Made by a program: the position numbers and the translations under genes. DNA of 6,951 nucleotides from DUOD01 sp050945235 (lineage in GTDB: Bacteria; Bacillota; Clostridia; DUOD01). How positions within the stretch are numbered: the stretch's first letter is position 1; each line of letters begins with the position of its first letter. Below the pieces are notes generated by a model. It was not told the DNA's origin, did not search any database, and was given only the letters and a program-made list of their open reading frames with translations. Location: positions 1-6,951 of the forward strand of contig JBMNSO010000091.1 of assembly GCA_050945235.1 (NCBI GenBank). The letters are read 5' to 3'. Below are positions 1-6,284 of the stretch, in pieces.

Positions 1-785
1 GGACCTTCATAGGATAATACCTCGGGCTGCACGTCATACCCATCCAGAGCTCCCATCATCATTATTATAGGGCGCAGCCCGCATTCTCCTCCCTGTTCTA
101 CCAGTTCCCCGTCTATATTAATCAAGCCTTGTACATCAAATTCCTTTAGGGACCTAACGATTGTATCGTCTAACTCCCGGCCCTTTGGGCTGAAACCGGC
201 CGGTGCGTCTACTGTAAGGCGATGGGATAGATCTCCGCTGGCTATTACTACAACACTTTTATTGGATATGTCCCTTATTGTCTCTCCTATAATACTGCCA
301 AGGACATACAACCGTTCATAGGGAAGTATGGCGATGGATATATGAACCAGCTTGTATTTATTAAGATCTTCCCCGGCAAAATACAGGGGTATTAAAGCAC
401 CATGGTCCAATCTGGTGGTGACATTGTACTCCGTTGCCGTACCCTTGTCCATGGCAATCACCGGTATGCCATAGTTTTCAACCCTTGAGGCAATGTCTCT
501 GCAAAGGTCAATGTCATTATCCATCCTAACAAATACATCCTTGGCTCTGAAACTACCTAAATCACCCCTTAGGGATGAATCAAAATTTATCGCCAGGGCA
601 TCCCTGAACACCGTACCGTGGGGCGTTATCAGCAAAACGGTATCCGGCTGTTGTTTATGTATCTGATCCCAGCATTTTCTCATGCTTTGCGCTGTGTCAT
701 CTATTATCCTTTGCTCACCCCTACCCACTTCCGGCACGATTATAGGGGGGTGGGGCATCAAATAACATGCCAACAGTTTCCCCAT
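1..785 (-). CDS. amrA: AmmeMemoRadiSam system protein A, N-terminal MEMO/LigB-like domain (partial, runs off the left edge)
   Basis: The reading frame opens at ATG 785 and stays open to base 1, giving about 262 residues of a class III extradiol-dioxygenase/MEMO-fold domain. Visible family features are an N-terminal MPHPPIIVPEVGRG stretch (residues 10-23), TPHGTVF (54-60), LDHGALIPLYF (126-136), SGDLSHRL (183-190) and the GECGLRPI segment (233-240) leading into a GALDG loop. Histidines 12, 56, 128 and 188 are candidates for the metal/active site. In Clostridia this domain is normally fused to a C-terminal AMMECR1 domain, for a total of roughly 450 residues. That half would lie beyond base 1 and cannot be seen. 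The partner radical SAM protein (AmrS) is also not in the window. The biochemical role of the system is not established. The start is firm: AGGAGG lies 6 nt upstream and overlaps the stop codon of the phosphatase gene, only 11 bp away. A free-standing LigB-type dioxygenase without AMMECR1 is the alternative. Confidence 0.85.
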   Translation of the reverse strand, partial: MGKLLACYLMPHPPIIVPEVGRGEQRIIDDTAQSMRKCWDQIHKQQPDTVLLITPHGTVFRDALAINFDSSLRGDLGSFRAKDVFVRMDNDIDLCRDIASRVENYGIPVIAMDKGTATEYNVTTRLDHGALIPLYFAGEDLNKYKLVHISIAILPYERLYVLGSIIGETIRDISNKSVVVIASGDLSHRLTVDAPAGFSPKGRELDDTIVRSLKEFDVQGLINIDGELVEQGGECGLRPIIMMMGALDGYDVQPEVLSYEG

Positions 786-799
786 ATTATCCCTCCTCA
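783..799 (-). promoter_or_regulatory. Overlapping stop codon and Shine-Dalgarno coupling the phosphatase to amrA
   Basis: Read on the minus strand, the segment is TGAGGAGGGATAATATG. The phosphatase stop TGA (799-797) shares its A with the AGGAGG (797-792) that serves the amrA ATG at 785-783, with 6 nt of spacing. This arrangement implies co-transcription and probably translational coupling of the two genes. Confidence 0.8.
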
Positions 800-1975
800 T
801 AGCATACTGACCGTCAGCATGGCTATATCGTCACTTCTTAACTGCTGCGGACAATAACTCTCAACTTCCTTCAAAATTGTGTCAATTATATCTTTGCCCT
901 TTAAATGTGAATTATGCTTTATAAAGTTTTTTAGGTGTTCTTCACCATGTAAATGAAAATGGTTGCGGGTATTTCTAATCTCAATTAAACCATCGGTATA
1001 AAATAATATATTGTCCCCCTTGTTTAAATGAAACTTAGTCTCTTTGTATGGATAACTACCTAAGTATCTATTTATCGGCGGGCCCTTTACAAATAAATCC
1101 TTTAGAACTGAGCCGTTATACAATATCGGCAGACAGTTATGCCCTGCATTTGCCATTGTAAGGGTATTATCCCTTAGGTCTAGAATCCCGTATAGGATGG
1201 TTATATAGCTGCTACTATCCAAGTCAATACTATTGAATCTTTTATATAGACTATTTAATACATCGGAAGGCTTTAGTTCGATAACCCCTTCATTTCCCCG
1301 AGGCATCCCTTTTGCTATGGATCTTACCGCCTCCTTAAGAAAAACCGCTACCATAGCCGCAGCAACACCGTGGCCGGCTACATCGGCTACAAGCATGGCT
1401 ATATGATGCCTGTCCAATTGAAAAACATCATATAGATCGCCGCCTACCTCTTGGCATGGAATGTACCTTCCAAAAAAGGATACCCTTTCATTGTTCGGGT
1501 AAGCCGTGGGCAGAAAACTCTTTTGTATCTTGCCAGCATAATCTATATCCCTCTGCATAATCTGGTTTTGCCTTATTATCTGATCATGGAGTTTTCTTTC
1601 CTCCGTTATATCTCTGAAGACTTCCACAGCTGCGTCCACACTTCCGTCGTAATTGTAAATCGGTGAACTAATGATGGAATAAAACCTACCATTCAATACT
1701 TCAATCTTTCTATAGGGTTTTTTAAATTTAATAGCCTTATCCGATATGCAGTTAGGGCACACGCCCTTGCATCCCAGTATTTCATAACATTTCCTGCCTG
1801 TAATATTCCCTAGCTTTTGTGCCATGGATTCATTGATCATCTGGACTATATTATCCCTATCAATGACCCTTACCATATCCATTAGACTGTCAAAAATACT
1901 TTCATAATAGGACTGCTGCTGCTTAGCCCCGTTGTTTAGTTGGTTAAAAACGTTATGGTAGTACATCATCTCCAC
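797..1975 (-). CDS. PAS domain plus SpoIIE/RsbU-type PP2C serine phosphatase
   Basis: A 392-residue cytosolic signalling protein with no membrane segment. Residues about 24-128 form a PAS domain ending in the usual FRDITEERKL junction. Residues about 125-155 are a helical linker, and 165-392 are a SpoIIE-type PPM phosphatase. The acidic metal ligands are in place: EVGGDLYD (D180, D183), ADVAGHG (D198), NAGHN (276-280), FYTDGLIE (D328) and RSDDIAML (D382/D383). By family knowledge it should dephosphorylate a phosphoserine on an anti-sigma-factor-antagonist (STAS) protein, but no such partner or anti-sigma kinase lies in the window. The PAS domain carries four cysteines (C63, C69, C73, C76), a possible metal or redox-sensing cluster. 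Numbering is from GTG 1975. ATG 1969 or ATG 1966 are equally plausible starts, since AGGTGG lies 5 nt before the latter. The gene is followed after 11 bp by amrA. Confidence 0.9.
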   Translation of the reverse strand: MEMMYYHNVFNQLNNGAKQQQSYYESIFDSLMDMVRVIDRDNIVQMINESMAQKLGNITGRKCYEILGCKGVCPNCISDKAIKFKKPYRKIEVLNGRFYSIISSPIYNYDGSVDAAVEVFRDITEERKLHDQIIRQNQIMQRDIDYAGKIQKSFLPTAYPNNERVSFFGRYIPCQEVGGDLYDVFQLDRHHIAMLVADVAGHGVAAAMVAVFLKEAVRSIAKGMPRGNEGVIELKPSDVLNSLYKRFNSIDLDSSSYITILYGILDLRDNTLTMANAGHNCLPILYNGSVLKDLFVKGPPINRYLGSYPYKETKFHLNKGDNILFYTDGLIEIRNTRNHFHLHGEEHLKNFIKHNSHLKGKDIIDTILKEVESYCPQQLRSDDIAMLTVSML

Positions 1976-1987
1976 CTACCCCTACTC

Positions 1988-2113
1988 TTATGAATCCCTA
2001 ACTGAACCCATTTTTTGGTAACCCGCAATTCGTGTCCTACTTTCATTTCCTAATTGCTTTATAAGCTTATCCCCATGATCCTTATTGGGAATAAATTGAT
2101 CTTCAATATTTGA
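1988..2113 (-). other. Short gene-like open stretch without a start codon (possible remnant)
   Basis: In the spacer between the Nudix gene and the phosphatase, one minus-strand frame stays open for 41 codons from just after a TAA (2116-2114) to a TAA at 1990-1988. The composition looks protein-like and polar (for example KDHGDKLIKQLGNESRTR, then YQKMG), unlike typical spacer translation. There is no ATG, GTG or TTG before residue 35 and no Shine-Dalgarno, so I do not call it a gene. It could be the tail of a decayed gene or chance. I recognise no family. Confidence 0.2.
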
Positions 2114-2133
2114 TTAAGGAGAAGTCATATCAA
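2105..2133 (-). promoter_or_regulatory. Weak candidate promoter for the phosphatase-amrA unit
   Basis: Minus-strand TTGATA (2133-2128), a 17-nt spacer and AATATT (2110-2105) give a partial match to a vegetative promoter in the 182-bp spacer upstream of the phosphatase. The -10 matches only 4 of 6 consensus bases. In this A/T-rich spacer chance matches are expected, and read-through from the Nudix gene is an alternative. Confidence 0.22.
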
Positions 2134-2156
2134 CAACTATTATTTGTATATAAAAT

Positions 2157-2774
2157 CTATTCAAAGATAGCTTCCTTTGTAGGGTCTTTGGAAAAATCAA
2201 ACATCATTCTGATCTGCTCTGCTGTATTTCTGCCTAAAGACAATGGGGGCAACCCATCCTCAGTAAAAAAATCTGCATCACTGGTTTCTAGCCCCCCAGC
2301 CAGTTGTCCGCCAATAATTTTGCATAGAATAAATATTTTATAAATATGGTACGGAAATGGTGCACGATAGTGGTTTTTATTATCCAATACCGCTAACAAC
2401 TTAACGGGCTTTACTTCCAGCCCTGCTTCTTCGTATGTTTCCTTAGCCGCAACCTGGCCCGGGGAAAGGCCTATATCTGCCCATCCTCCAGGCAAAGACC
2501 AGCACCCGTCCACCCTTTCTTTGACCAAAAGAATTTTGTTATCCTTAAAAACAACCGCCCTTATGTCTACCTTGGGGGTTTGGTATCCCGTCTCATTGGC
2601 GAATAATTCCCTTACCCTGTCCATGTCTATTCCTGTAAAATCCGATACTATTTCAACGCTTATCCTTCTTAATTCTTCATATCTTTCGATGTCATATTTA
2701 TTTGTCGTATAGGCAAGGCCTGACTGGGCTAGTGCCTGGATCCTCTTAGCAGTGTCAAGCCACTTATATTTCAT
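2157..2774 (-). CDS. Nudix hydrolase with Nudix_N-type N-terminal domain
   Basis: A 205-residue protein. Residues 1-62 form the helical N-terminal domain (WLDTAKRIQALAQSGLAY, then YDIERYEELRRISVEI) found in the Bacillus YjhB/CDP-choline pyrophosphatase-like group. Residues 68-195 are the Nudix fold. The Nudix box spans 97-119, starting GWADIGLSPGQ and ending KETYEEAGL. The catalytic helix glutamates E112, E115 and E116 are present. The first box glutamate is L103 and the usual arginine is K111, which I believe is common in this subgroup rather than inactivating. Expected chemistry is metal-dependent hydrolysis of a nucleoside diphosphate linked to another group (ADP-ribose, CDP-choline or similar). 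The substrate cannot be read from the sequence. The start ATG 2774 has AAGGG 7 nt upstream. It follows the kinase gene by 54 bp with no obvious terminator between them, so co-transcription is likely. Confidence 0.88.
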   Translation of the reverse strand: MKYKWLDTAKRIQALAQSGLAYTTNKYDIERYEELRRISVEIVSDFTGIDMDRVRELFANETGYQTPKVDIRAVVFKDNKILLVKERVDGCWSLPGGWADIGLSPGQVAAKETYEEAGLEVKPVKLLAVLDNKNHYRAPFPYHIYKIFILCKIIGGQLAGGLETSDADFFTEDGLPPLSLGRNTAEQIRMMFDFSKDPTKEAIFE

Positions 2775-2828
2775 ACTCTTTCCCTTCTTATACTTGCATT
2801 AGTATTTAAACCATTATTGGACTGATTA

Positions 2829-3362
2829 TTAATAGCCCTTGATTATACACCCAAACTCAGGATATTCAAGCCGCAATTTCCCAACAATAATTGCTATCAC
2901 TTCTTCTATGGTCCTTTGGCTGCAATTAATAGTAATGTCCTTATACTTCTCATACAGGGGCAGCCGTTCCCTATATATACCCCCTAAAGTCTGTCCCCTT
3001 TCCATTACTATGCCCCTGGTTTTAATGTTTTTTATCCTTTCCTCCAGGTCGTGGTATTCAAGCTGAAGGTATATTATTATACCATCATCCTTCAGCTTGG
3101 CCATGGCCTTGGGACTGTATACAACACTTCCCCCGGTGGCAATAACATGGTTTTTTATATCCAAATCTAGTATTACGGCTTCCTCTATCTCAAGGAACCT
3201 TTTTATGCCGTCCTCGTTTATTATTTGCTGCAAGAGCCTATTTTCCCTTTGTTGTATAAGCAAGTCGGTATCGGTAAAGTTTATCCCTAATACCTTGGCC
3301 AATATAACTCCCACAGTACTTTTGCCGGCTCCCGGCATTCCCACTAGAACTAAATTTTTCAT
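2829..3362 (-). CDS. Shikimate kinase-like P-loop kinase with an altered substrate pocket
   Basis: The chosen start gives 177 residues, the normal size for the shikimate kinase family. The nucleotide site is intact: Walker A GMPGAGKST (8-16), the DTD motif (31-33), and the C-terminal YRERLPLYEKY segment with R133. Substrate residues differ from true AroK/AroL. The family FR motif is FL (F56-L57), so the arginine equivalent to E. coli R58 is gone. The GGG loop is GGS (ATGGS, 75-79). The lid RPLL is RGIV (116-119). It may therefore be a kinase for another small alcohol substrate, although such proteins are usually annotated as shikimate kinase. The ORF can be extended 16 codons to ATG 3410, but that start has no Shine-Dalgarno and lies just after a hairpin. 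ATG 3362 is preceded by AGGATAGGAAAA and begins directly at the kinase fold, so I prefer it. No other aromatic-pathway gene is nearby. Confidence 0.82.
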   Translation of the reverse strand: MKNLVLVGMPGAGKSTVGVILAKVLGINFTDTDLLIQQRENRLLQQIINEDGIKRFLEIEEAVILDLDIKNHVIATGGSVVYSPKAMAKLKDDGIIIYLQLEYHDLEERIKNIKTRGIVMERGQTLGGIYRERLPLYEKYKDITINCSQRTIEEVIAIIVGKLRLEYPEFGCIIKGY

Positions 3363-3422
3363 TTTTCCTATCCTTTGATGGATTTTGTCAGTATTAACAT
3401 TCAATTGCATAATTATTAAGAA

Positions 3423-3459
3423 TGGTTAATCCGCACCTTCCGGGGATACGGATTAACCA
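3423..3459 (-). terminator. Strong hairpin between serC and the kinase gene, probable terminator
   Basis: TGGTTAATCCG (3423-3433) is perfectly complementary to CGGATTAACCA (3449-3459), giving an 11-bp stem around a 15-nt loop. It lies 30 bp past the serC stop. In the minus direction the stem is followed by ATTCTTAATAATT, U-rich but not a clean U run. It is probably an intrinsic terminator or processing stem ending the serC transcript. It could also act as a partial attenuator ahead of the kinase gene. Confidence 0.55.
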
Positions 3460-3488
3460 ACCATGATTTGTCTACAAATTTAATTCAG

Positions 3489-4607
3489 CTATTTCACTTG
3501 ATTATATGCCCATTCCAACCACTGTAGCATAATCCTTATGTCATCCTTCTCGACGGTTGCACCACACCATATCCTCAGCCCAACAGGTGCTTCCCTATAT
3601 GATGCAATATCATATGCCACCTGTTCCTTTTCCAACAGTTTAACCATCTTTTTTATTTTGTCATGTTCCAAATCCACCTTCAGACATACGCTGGTATTGG
3701 AACGTATCTTGGGATCAGCGGCCAGAAAATCGATCCAATCCCTGGTTGAGACAAATTCCTCTACCTCTCGCAGGTTATTTTGGCTTCGTTCTATTAAACC
3801 CCTCAAACCTCCAACGGATTCCGCCCAGTTTAATGCGTCCAAGTAGTCCTCATTGCAGAGCATCGATGGTGTATTAATTGTAGAGCCTTCAAAAATGCCC
3901 AGGTTTAACTTGCCTTGTTTCCTCAATTGGAATATTTTCGGCATGGGCCATGAAGGTGTATAGGACTCTATACGTTCCACCGCCCGTGGTGACAGCACCA
4001 ACATGCCATGAGCCGCCTCACCACCAAGAACCTTCTGCCACGAAAAGGTAGTAGCGTCCAGCTTGTCCCATGAAATTTCCATGGCAAATACGGCAGATGT
4101 GGCATCACAAATGGTGAGCCCCTTTCGGTCTTTGGGTATGAAATCTCCGTTTGGTATCTTTACACCGCTAGTGGTACCGTTCCATGTTAGTACAACATCA
4201 TGATCAAAATCGACCTGGGATAGATCCGGAAGCAATCCGTAATCAGAGGAAAAAGTCCTCACATTATCAAGTTTTAATTGTTTTATTATATCGTTACACC
4301 ATGACTTGCCGAAGGATTCGAAATATATAACGTCCACATCCCTTGGACCCAGTAGATTCCACATGGCCATTTCAATTGCTCCGGTATCTGATGCAGGGAC
4401 AATGCCTACAAGATAATCATCGGGTATTCCGAGTATCTCCTTTGTCCTGGTTATAGATTTCTGGAGCCTGGATTTCCCTACATCACTCCTATGGGACCTT
4501 CCAAGGGGAGCGTTTTTCAGGGCATCTAAACTATAGCCCGGATGCTTGGCACAGGGGCCAGAAGAAAAATTTGGGTTTTTCGGTTTAGTATTTGGTTTTA
4601 AGTTCAT
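3489..4607 (-). CDS. serC: Phosphoserine aminotransferase, Methanosarcina/alphaproteobacterial type
   Basis: A 372-residue fold-type I PLP aminotransferase that converts 3-phosphohydroxypyruvate and glutamate to phosphoserine, and in some organisms also acts in pyridoxal phosphate synthesis. It begins with the characteristic FSSGPCAKHPGYSLDAL (14-30) and GRSHRS (36-41) segments. PASDTGAIEMAMWNLLG (71-87) contributes to cofactor phosphate binding, D168 in CDATSAVFAM pairs with the PLP ring nitrogen, and K192 in TFSWQKVLGG is the Schiff-base lysine. RIWCGATVE (345-353) lies near the end. The N-terminal pattern and length fit the subfamily modelled as TIGR01365 rather than the E. coli/Bacillus SerC type, which is unusual for a Bacillota-like genome and may indicate transfer. 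The start ATG 4607 has AGGAGG 7 nt upstream. It looks monocistronic: a 273-bp spacer precedes it and a hairpin follows. serA and serB are not in the window. Confidence 0.93.
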   Translation of the reverse strand: MNLKPNTKPKNPNFSSGPCAKHPGYSLDALKNAPLGRSHRSDVGKSRLQKSITRTKEILGIPDDYLVGIVPASDTGAIEMAMWNLLGPRDVDVIYFESFGKSWCNDIIKQLKLDNVRTFSSDYGLLPDLSQVDFDHDVVLTWNGTTSGVKIPNGDFIPKDRKGLTICDATSAVFAMEISWDKLDATTFSWQKVLGGEAAHGMLVLSPRAVERIESYTPSWPMPKIFQLRKQGKLNLGIFEGSTINTPSMLCNEDYLDALNWAESVGGLRGLIERSQNNLREVEEFVSTRDWIDFLAADPKIRSNTSVCLKVDLEHDKIKKMVKLLEKEQVAYDIASYREAPVGLRIWCGATVEKDDIRIMLQWLEWAYNQVK

Positions 4608-4669
4608 TAGATAGCCTCCTCATATTCAACTTCATACGTTTTCGGTAATGCAAAACCAACTGCAAACCT

Positions 4670-4696
4670 ATCATAGCATATTTTAACCATTGAAAA
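4670..4696 (-). promoter_or_regulatory. Weak candidate promoter for serC
   Basis: On the minus strand TTTTCA (4696-4691), a 15-nt spacer and TATGAT (4675-4670) resemble a vegetative promoter. The -10 box is good, but the -35 match is partial and the spacer is short. It would give a leader of roughly 55 nt before the serC ATG. Confidence 0.3.
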
Positions 4697-4810
4697 CTTT
4701 ATTTTATTAAATACTACTACAAAGAGCCCGCCTTGTAAATGCCATCATTCATTCTTTATATAAAATACATACCAAATATCATGCACCCTAAAAAAGTCTC
4801 GGTGATTATT

Positions 4811-4862
4811 TGCCTTTACTGGCTTAAGCCATTGCCTCTAGTTATATAGACAATGCCAGGCA
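4811..4862. repeat. Nested inverted repeats in the serC upstream spacer
   Basis: On the minus strand TGCC, TGGC and ATTG (4862-4851) are followed in mirror order by CAAT, GCCA and GGCA, ending at 4811. They form an interrupted stem with asymmetric bulges around a 16-nt loop. Inside it sits a perfect 12-bp palindrome, TGGCTTAAGCCA (4820-4831), that could form a competing small hairpin. It begins about 20 nt past the stop of the zinc/PH-protein gene, so it may help end that transcript, be an RNA structure, or be an operator. There is no U run immediately after it. Confidence 0.4.
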
Positions 4863-4880
4863 ACACAACTTGCATAACTG

Positions 4881-5711
4881 TTAGAGTCTCGCCAGATTCG
4901 TTACCAGATTATATAGGAACCAACCATCATCTACTGAAAAGAATTGGGGTTTTGCTGTTTGAGCATCCCTATGTATACCTATACCGTTTGAATATGGTTC
5001 AAAGGAAACTATCTTACTATACTTTATCCTAAAACTCTTTTTACTACCGGAAAAATATATATGGGAATTGGTAATCCCTAACAGGCCGGTATCAATATAC
5101 ACCATTTTTTCGGTCTCCACCGGCCGTCCTTTAAACCCGCCCGTCCTATAATATAGTCCCTTGGCTATCCTTATACTGACCCCCTGACTTCGGCCTACGT
5201 ATTCTCTGTAAGTGCGCATTTCGTAGTATTTTGCATTTTGAAAAGCCCAGACCAGTCTTTCCGACTTAAGAAAATTGAAGGGCAAAGTCCCGGTAATTTT
5301 AAATCTTTCGGGGATATTTCCCTCTAATACTTCCCTTATAACAGCACCCTTTACCATTTTGTTATAGGCCGGATTTGTATTAAGTTCTTTTTTATCAAAA
5401 CCAAAGATTTTAGTCATGGTGCCCAGACATTGCTCTTCTCCCTCGGTCAAAACTCCGTCTTCAAAGGCATGTTCGACGGTACGTTCCCATCCTCTCTTAA
5501 CTACAACCGGAAATTCACTTTCGGATATATAGCTACTTTTTGCTATATCCTGAGTTTTTTTCAATATATCGTCGATGTTGGAATTATCTGAAATACAAGA
5601 TTCGATTACACTGTAAATTTCGTTAATTCCTTTACTATGGGCCAGCTCACATTCTTTATGCCTTTTTTTGAGGAACCCTGCCGGTTGCCCACAGTATTTA
5701 CAGTCACCCAT
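4881..5711 (-). CDS. Uncharacterised protein: N-terminal zinc-binding motif, helical middle, PH/GRAM-like C-terminus
   Basis: I do not recognise this 276-residue protein as a named family. The N-terminus has CKYCGQPAGFLKKRHKEC (C4, C7, H18, C21), a likely zinc-binding knuckle. Residues about 28-135 are predominantly helical and acidic; a stretch around 82-115 (EDGVLTEGEEQCLG, then KIFGFDKKEL) resembles helix-turn patterns in TerB-like domains, which is only a suggestion. Residues about 185-270 read as beta-rich: GLYYRTGG, then GLLGITNSHIYFSGSKK and SFRIKYSKIVSFEPYSNGIGI, the usual appearance of a bacterial PH/GRAM-like domain (the LxITNxRIYF strand and the KI-x(5)-Y-x-x-GI strand). No signal peptide or membrane helix is seen. 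The start ATG 5711 has GGTGA 6 nt upstream and lies 17 bp past the flavodoxin stop, so the two are co-transcribed. Such proteins are often mobile-element or membrane-associated accessory proteins, but function is unknown. Confidence 0.8.
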   Translation of the reverse strand: MGDCKYCGQPAGFLKKRHKECELAHSKGINEIYSVIESCISDNSNIDDILKKTQDIAKSSYISESEFPVVVKRGWERTVEHAFEDGVLTEGEEQCLGTMTKIFGFDKKELNTNPAYNKMVKGAVIREVLEGNIPERFKITGTLPFNFLKSERLVWAFQNAKYYEMRTYREYVGRSQGVSIRIAKGLYYRTGGFKGRPVETEKMVYIDTGLLGITNSHIYFSGSKKSFRIKYSKIVSFEPYSNGIGIHRDAQTAKPQFFSVDDGWFLYNLVTNLARL

Positions 5712-5728
5712 TTGATATCACCCAGCCC

Positions 5729-6214
5729 TTAACCTTCAAAATAGTTTGATATTTCCGTTGCCGCTTCTTCCATTAGTTTTTTGTAGTTATGGAAAAGTTT
5801 TGGTATGGCCTTGCCGGGTAAAACTGACGCCCCTTTGTTTGCTGCCACCCGGCCTATGACTTTGATGGTACGGGTACCGCCCATCCAAGTGAAGGGAAAG
5901 CCCATAGTCGTAATGGGTACGACTTTTTTGTCCGATATGTTTTGCAGCTGCTCCACACAGGCCATTATAATAGAGGATGGGGAAAATGCCCATACAGGGC
6001 CACCAATGACCACTGCGTCAAATTTTGAGCAATCACAATCGCTGGTAATGGTAAACTTCTTTGATTTTTCGGGCGATGTTACATCATCCGGTAAGTCCGT
6101 CTTGACCTGGACAATATCAACATTGTGACCCTTGTCCCTTAGTTTTTGGGCGATCAATTCACCAAATGCCAAAGTAGTACCCGTCTTTGAATGGACTATT
6201 ATTCCAATATTCAT
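5729..6214 (-). CDS. Flavodoxin-like FMN-binding protein
   Basis: A 161-residue single-domain flavodoxin-fold protein. The first strand MNIGIIVHSKTGTT (1-14) ends in the FMN phosphate loop SKTGTT (9-14). The second FMN loop is GGPVWAFSPS (71-80) and the third is TTMGFPFTWMGGT (102-114), matching the flavodoxin / NAD(P)H-dependent FMN oxidoreductase arrangement. D66 in FDAVVIGGP begins the central strand. It is expected to be a cytosolic electron carrier or quinone/flavin reductase; the electron partner cannot be deduced. The length and W/F aromatic residues in the FMN loops fit short-chain flavodoxin-like proteins. Two cysteines at 60 and 62 (CDC) are unusual but of no known role. The start ATG 6214 has GGGGAG 7 nt upstream. 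It heads an apparent two-gene unit with the zinc/PH protein. Confidence 0.88.
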   Translation of the reverse strand: MNIGIIVHSKTGTTLAFGELIAQKLRDKGHNVDIVQVKTDLPDDVTSPEKSKKFTITSDCDCSKFDAVVIGGPVWAFSPSSIIMACVEQLQNISDKKVVPITTMGFPFTWMGGTRTIKVIGRVAANKGASVLPGKAIPKLFHNYKKLMEEAATEISNYFEG

Positions 6215-6239
6215 CAGTACACTCCCCTTCTTTTGTAGT

Positions 6240-6267
6240 TTTATATGGTTTTAAAATAGTCTTTTAA
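6240..6267 (-). promoter_or_regulatory. Candidate promoter of the flavodoxin operon
   Basis: Minus-strand TTAAAA (6267-6262), a 16-nt spacer and TATAAA (6245-6240) match the vegetative consensus at 4/6 and 5/6. The position fits: transcription would begin near 6233, leaving a short leader that contains GGGGAG before ATG 6214. Confidence 0.42.
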
Positions 6268-6284
6268 TAGGATTGCGTCCTTTT

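Larger units (their letters stand above)
4608..4880. other. 273-bp non-coding spacer upstream of serC
   Basis: I find no credible ORF here on either strand. Its right half (about 4811-4862) holds nested inverted repeats just past the zinc/PH-protein gene. Its middle has a T6 run in the minus direction (4796-4791). Its left half is A/T-rich, with a weak promoter and the serC Shine-Dalgarno AGGAGG (4620-4615). I looked for the T-box consensus AGGGTGGNACCGCG and for a recognisable SAM or glycine riboswitch core and saw none. Confidence 0.6.

Noticed and set aside
618..857. Plus-strand open frame of 79 codons
   Set aside because: It is antisense to amrA and the phosphatase end, both of which have clear family motifs; no Shine-Dalgarno and no recognisable protein character.
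1451..1666. Plus-strand open frame of 71 codons
   Set aside because: Antisense to the PAS-phosphatase junction; shadow of a well-supported gene.
2839..3378. Two plus-strand open frames opposite the kinase gene
   Set aside because: Both mirror the kinase reading frame; the kinase strand carries the Walker A and other family motifs.
4608..4880. T-box or amino-acid riboswitch in front of serC
   Set aside because: No T-box consensus, no specifier-loop pattern and no terminator/antiterminator pair that I can draw; only short inverted repeats remain.
4795..4891. Short direct repeat AGTCTCG at 4795 and 4885
   Set aside because: Only 7 bp and one copy is inside the end of a coding region; chance is likely.
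5787..6128. Open frames overlapping the flavodoxin gene on both strands
   Set aside because: They overlap the flavodoxin frame, which has all three FMN loops and a good ribosome binding site.
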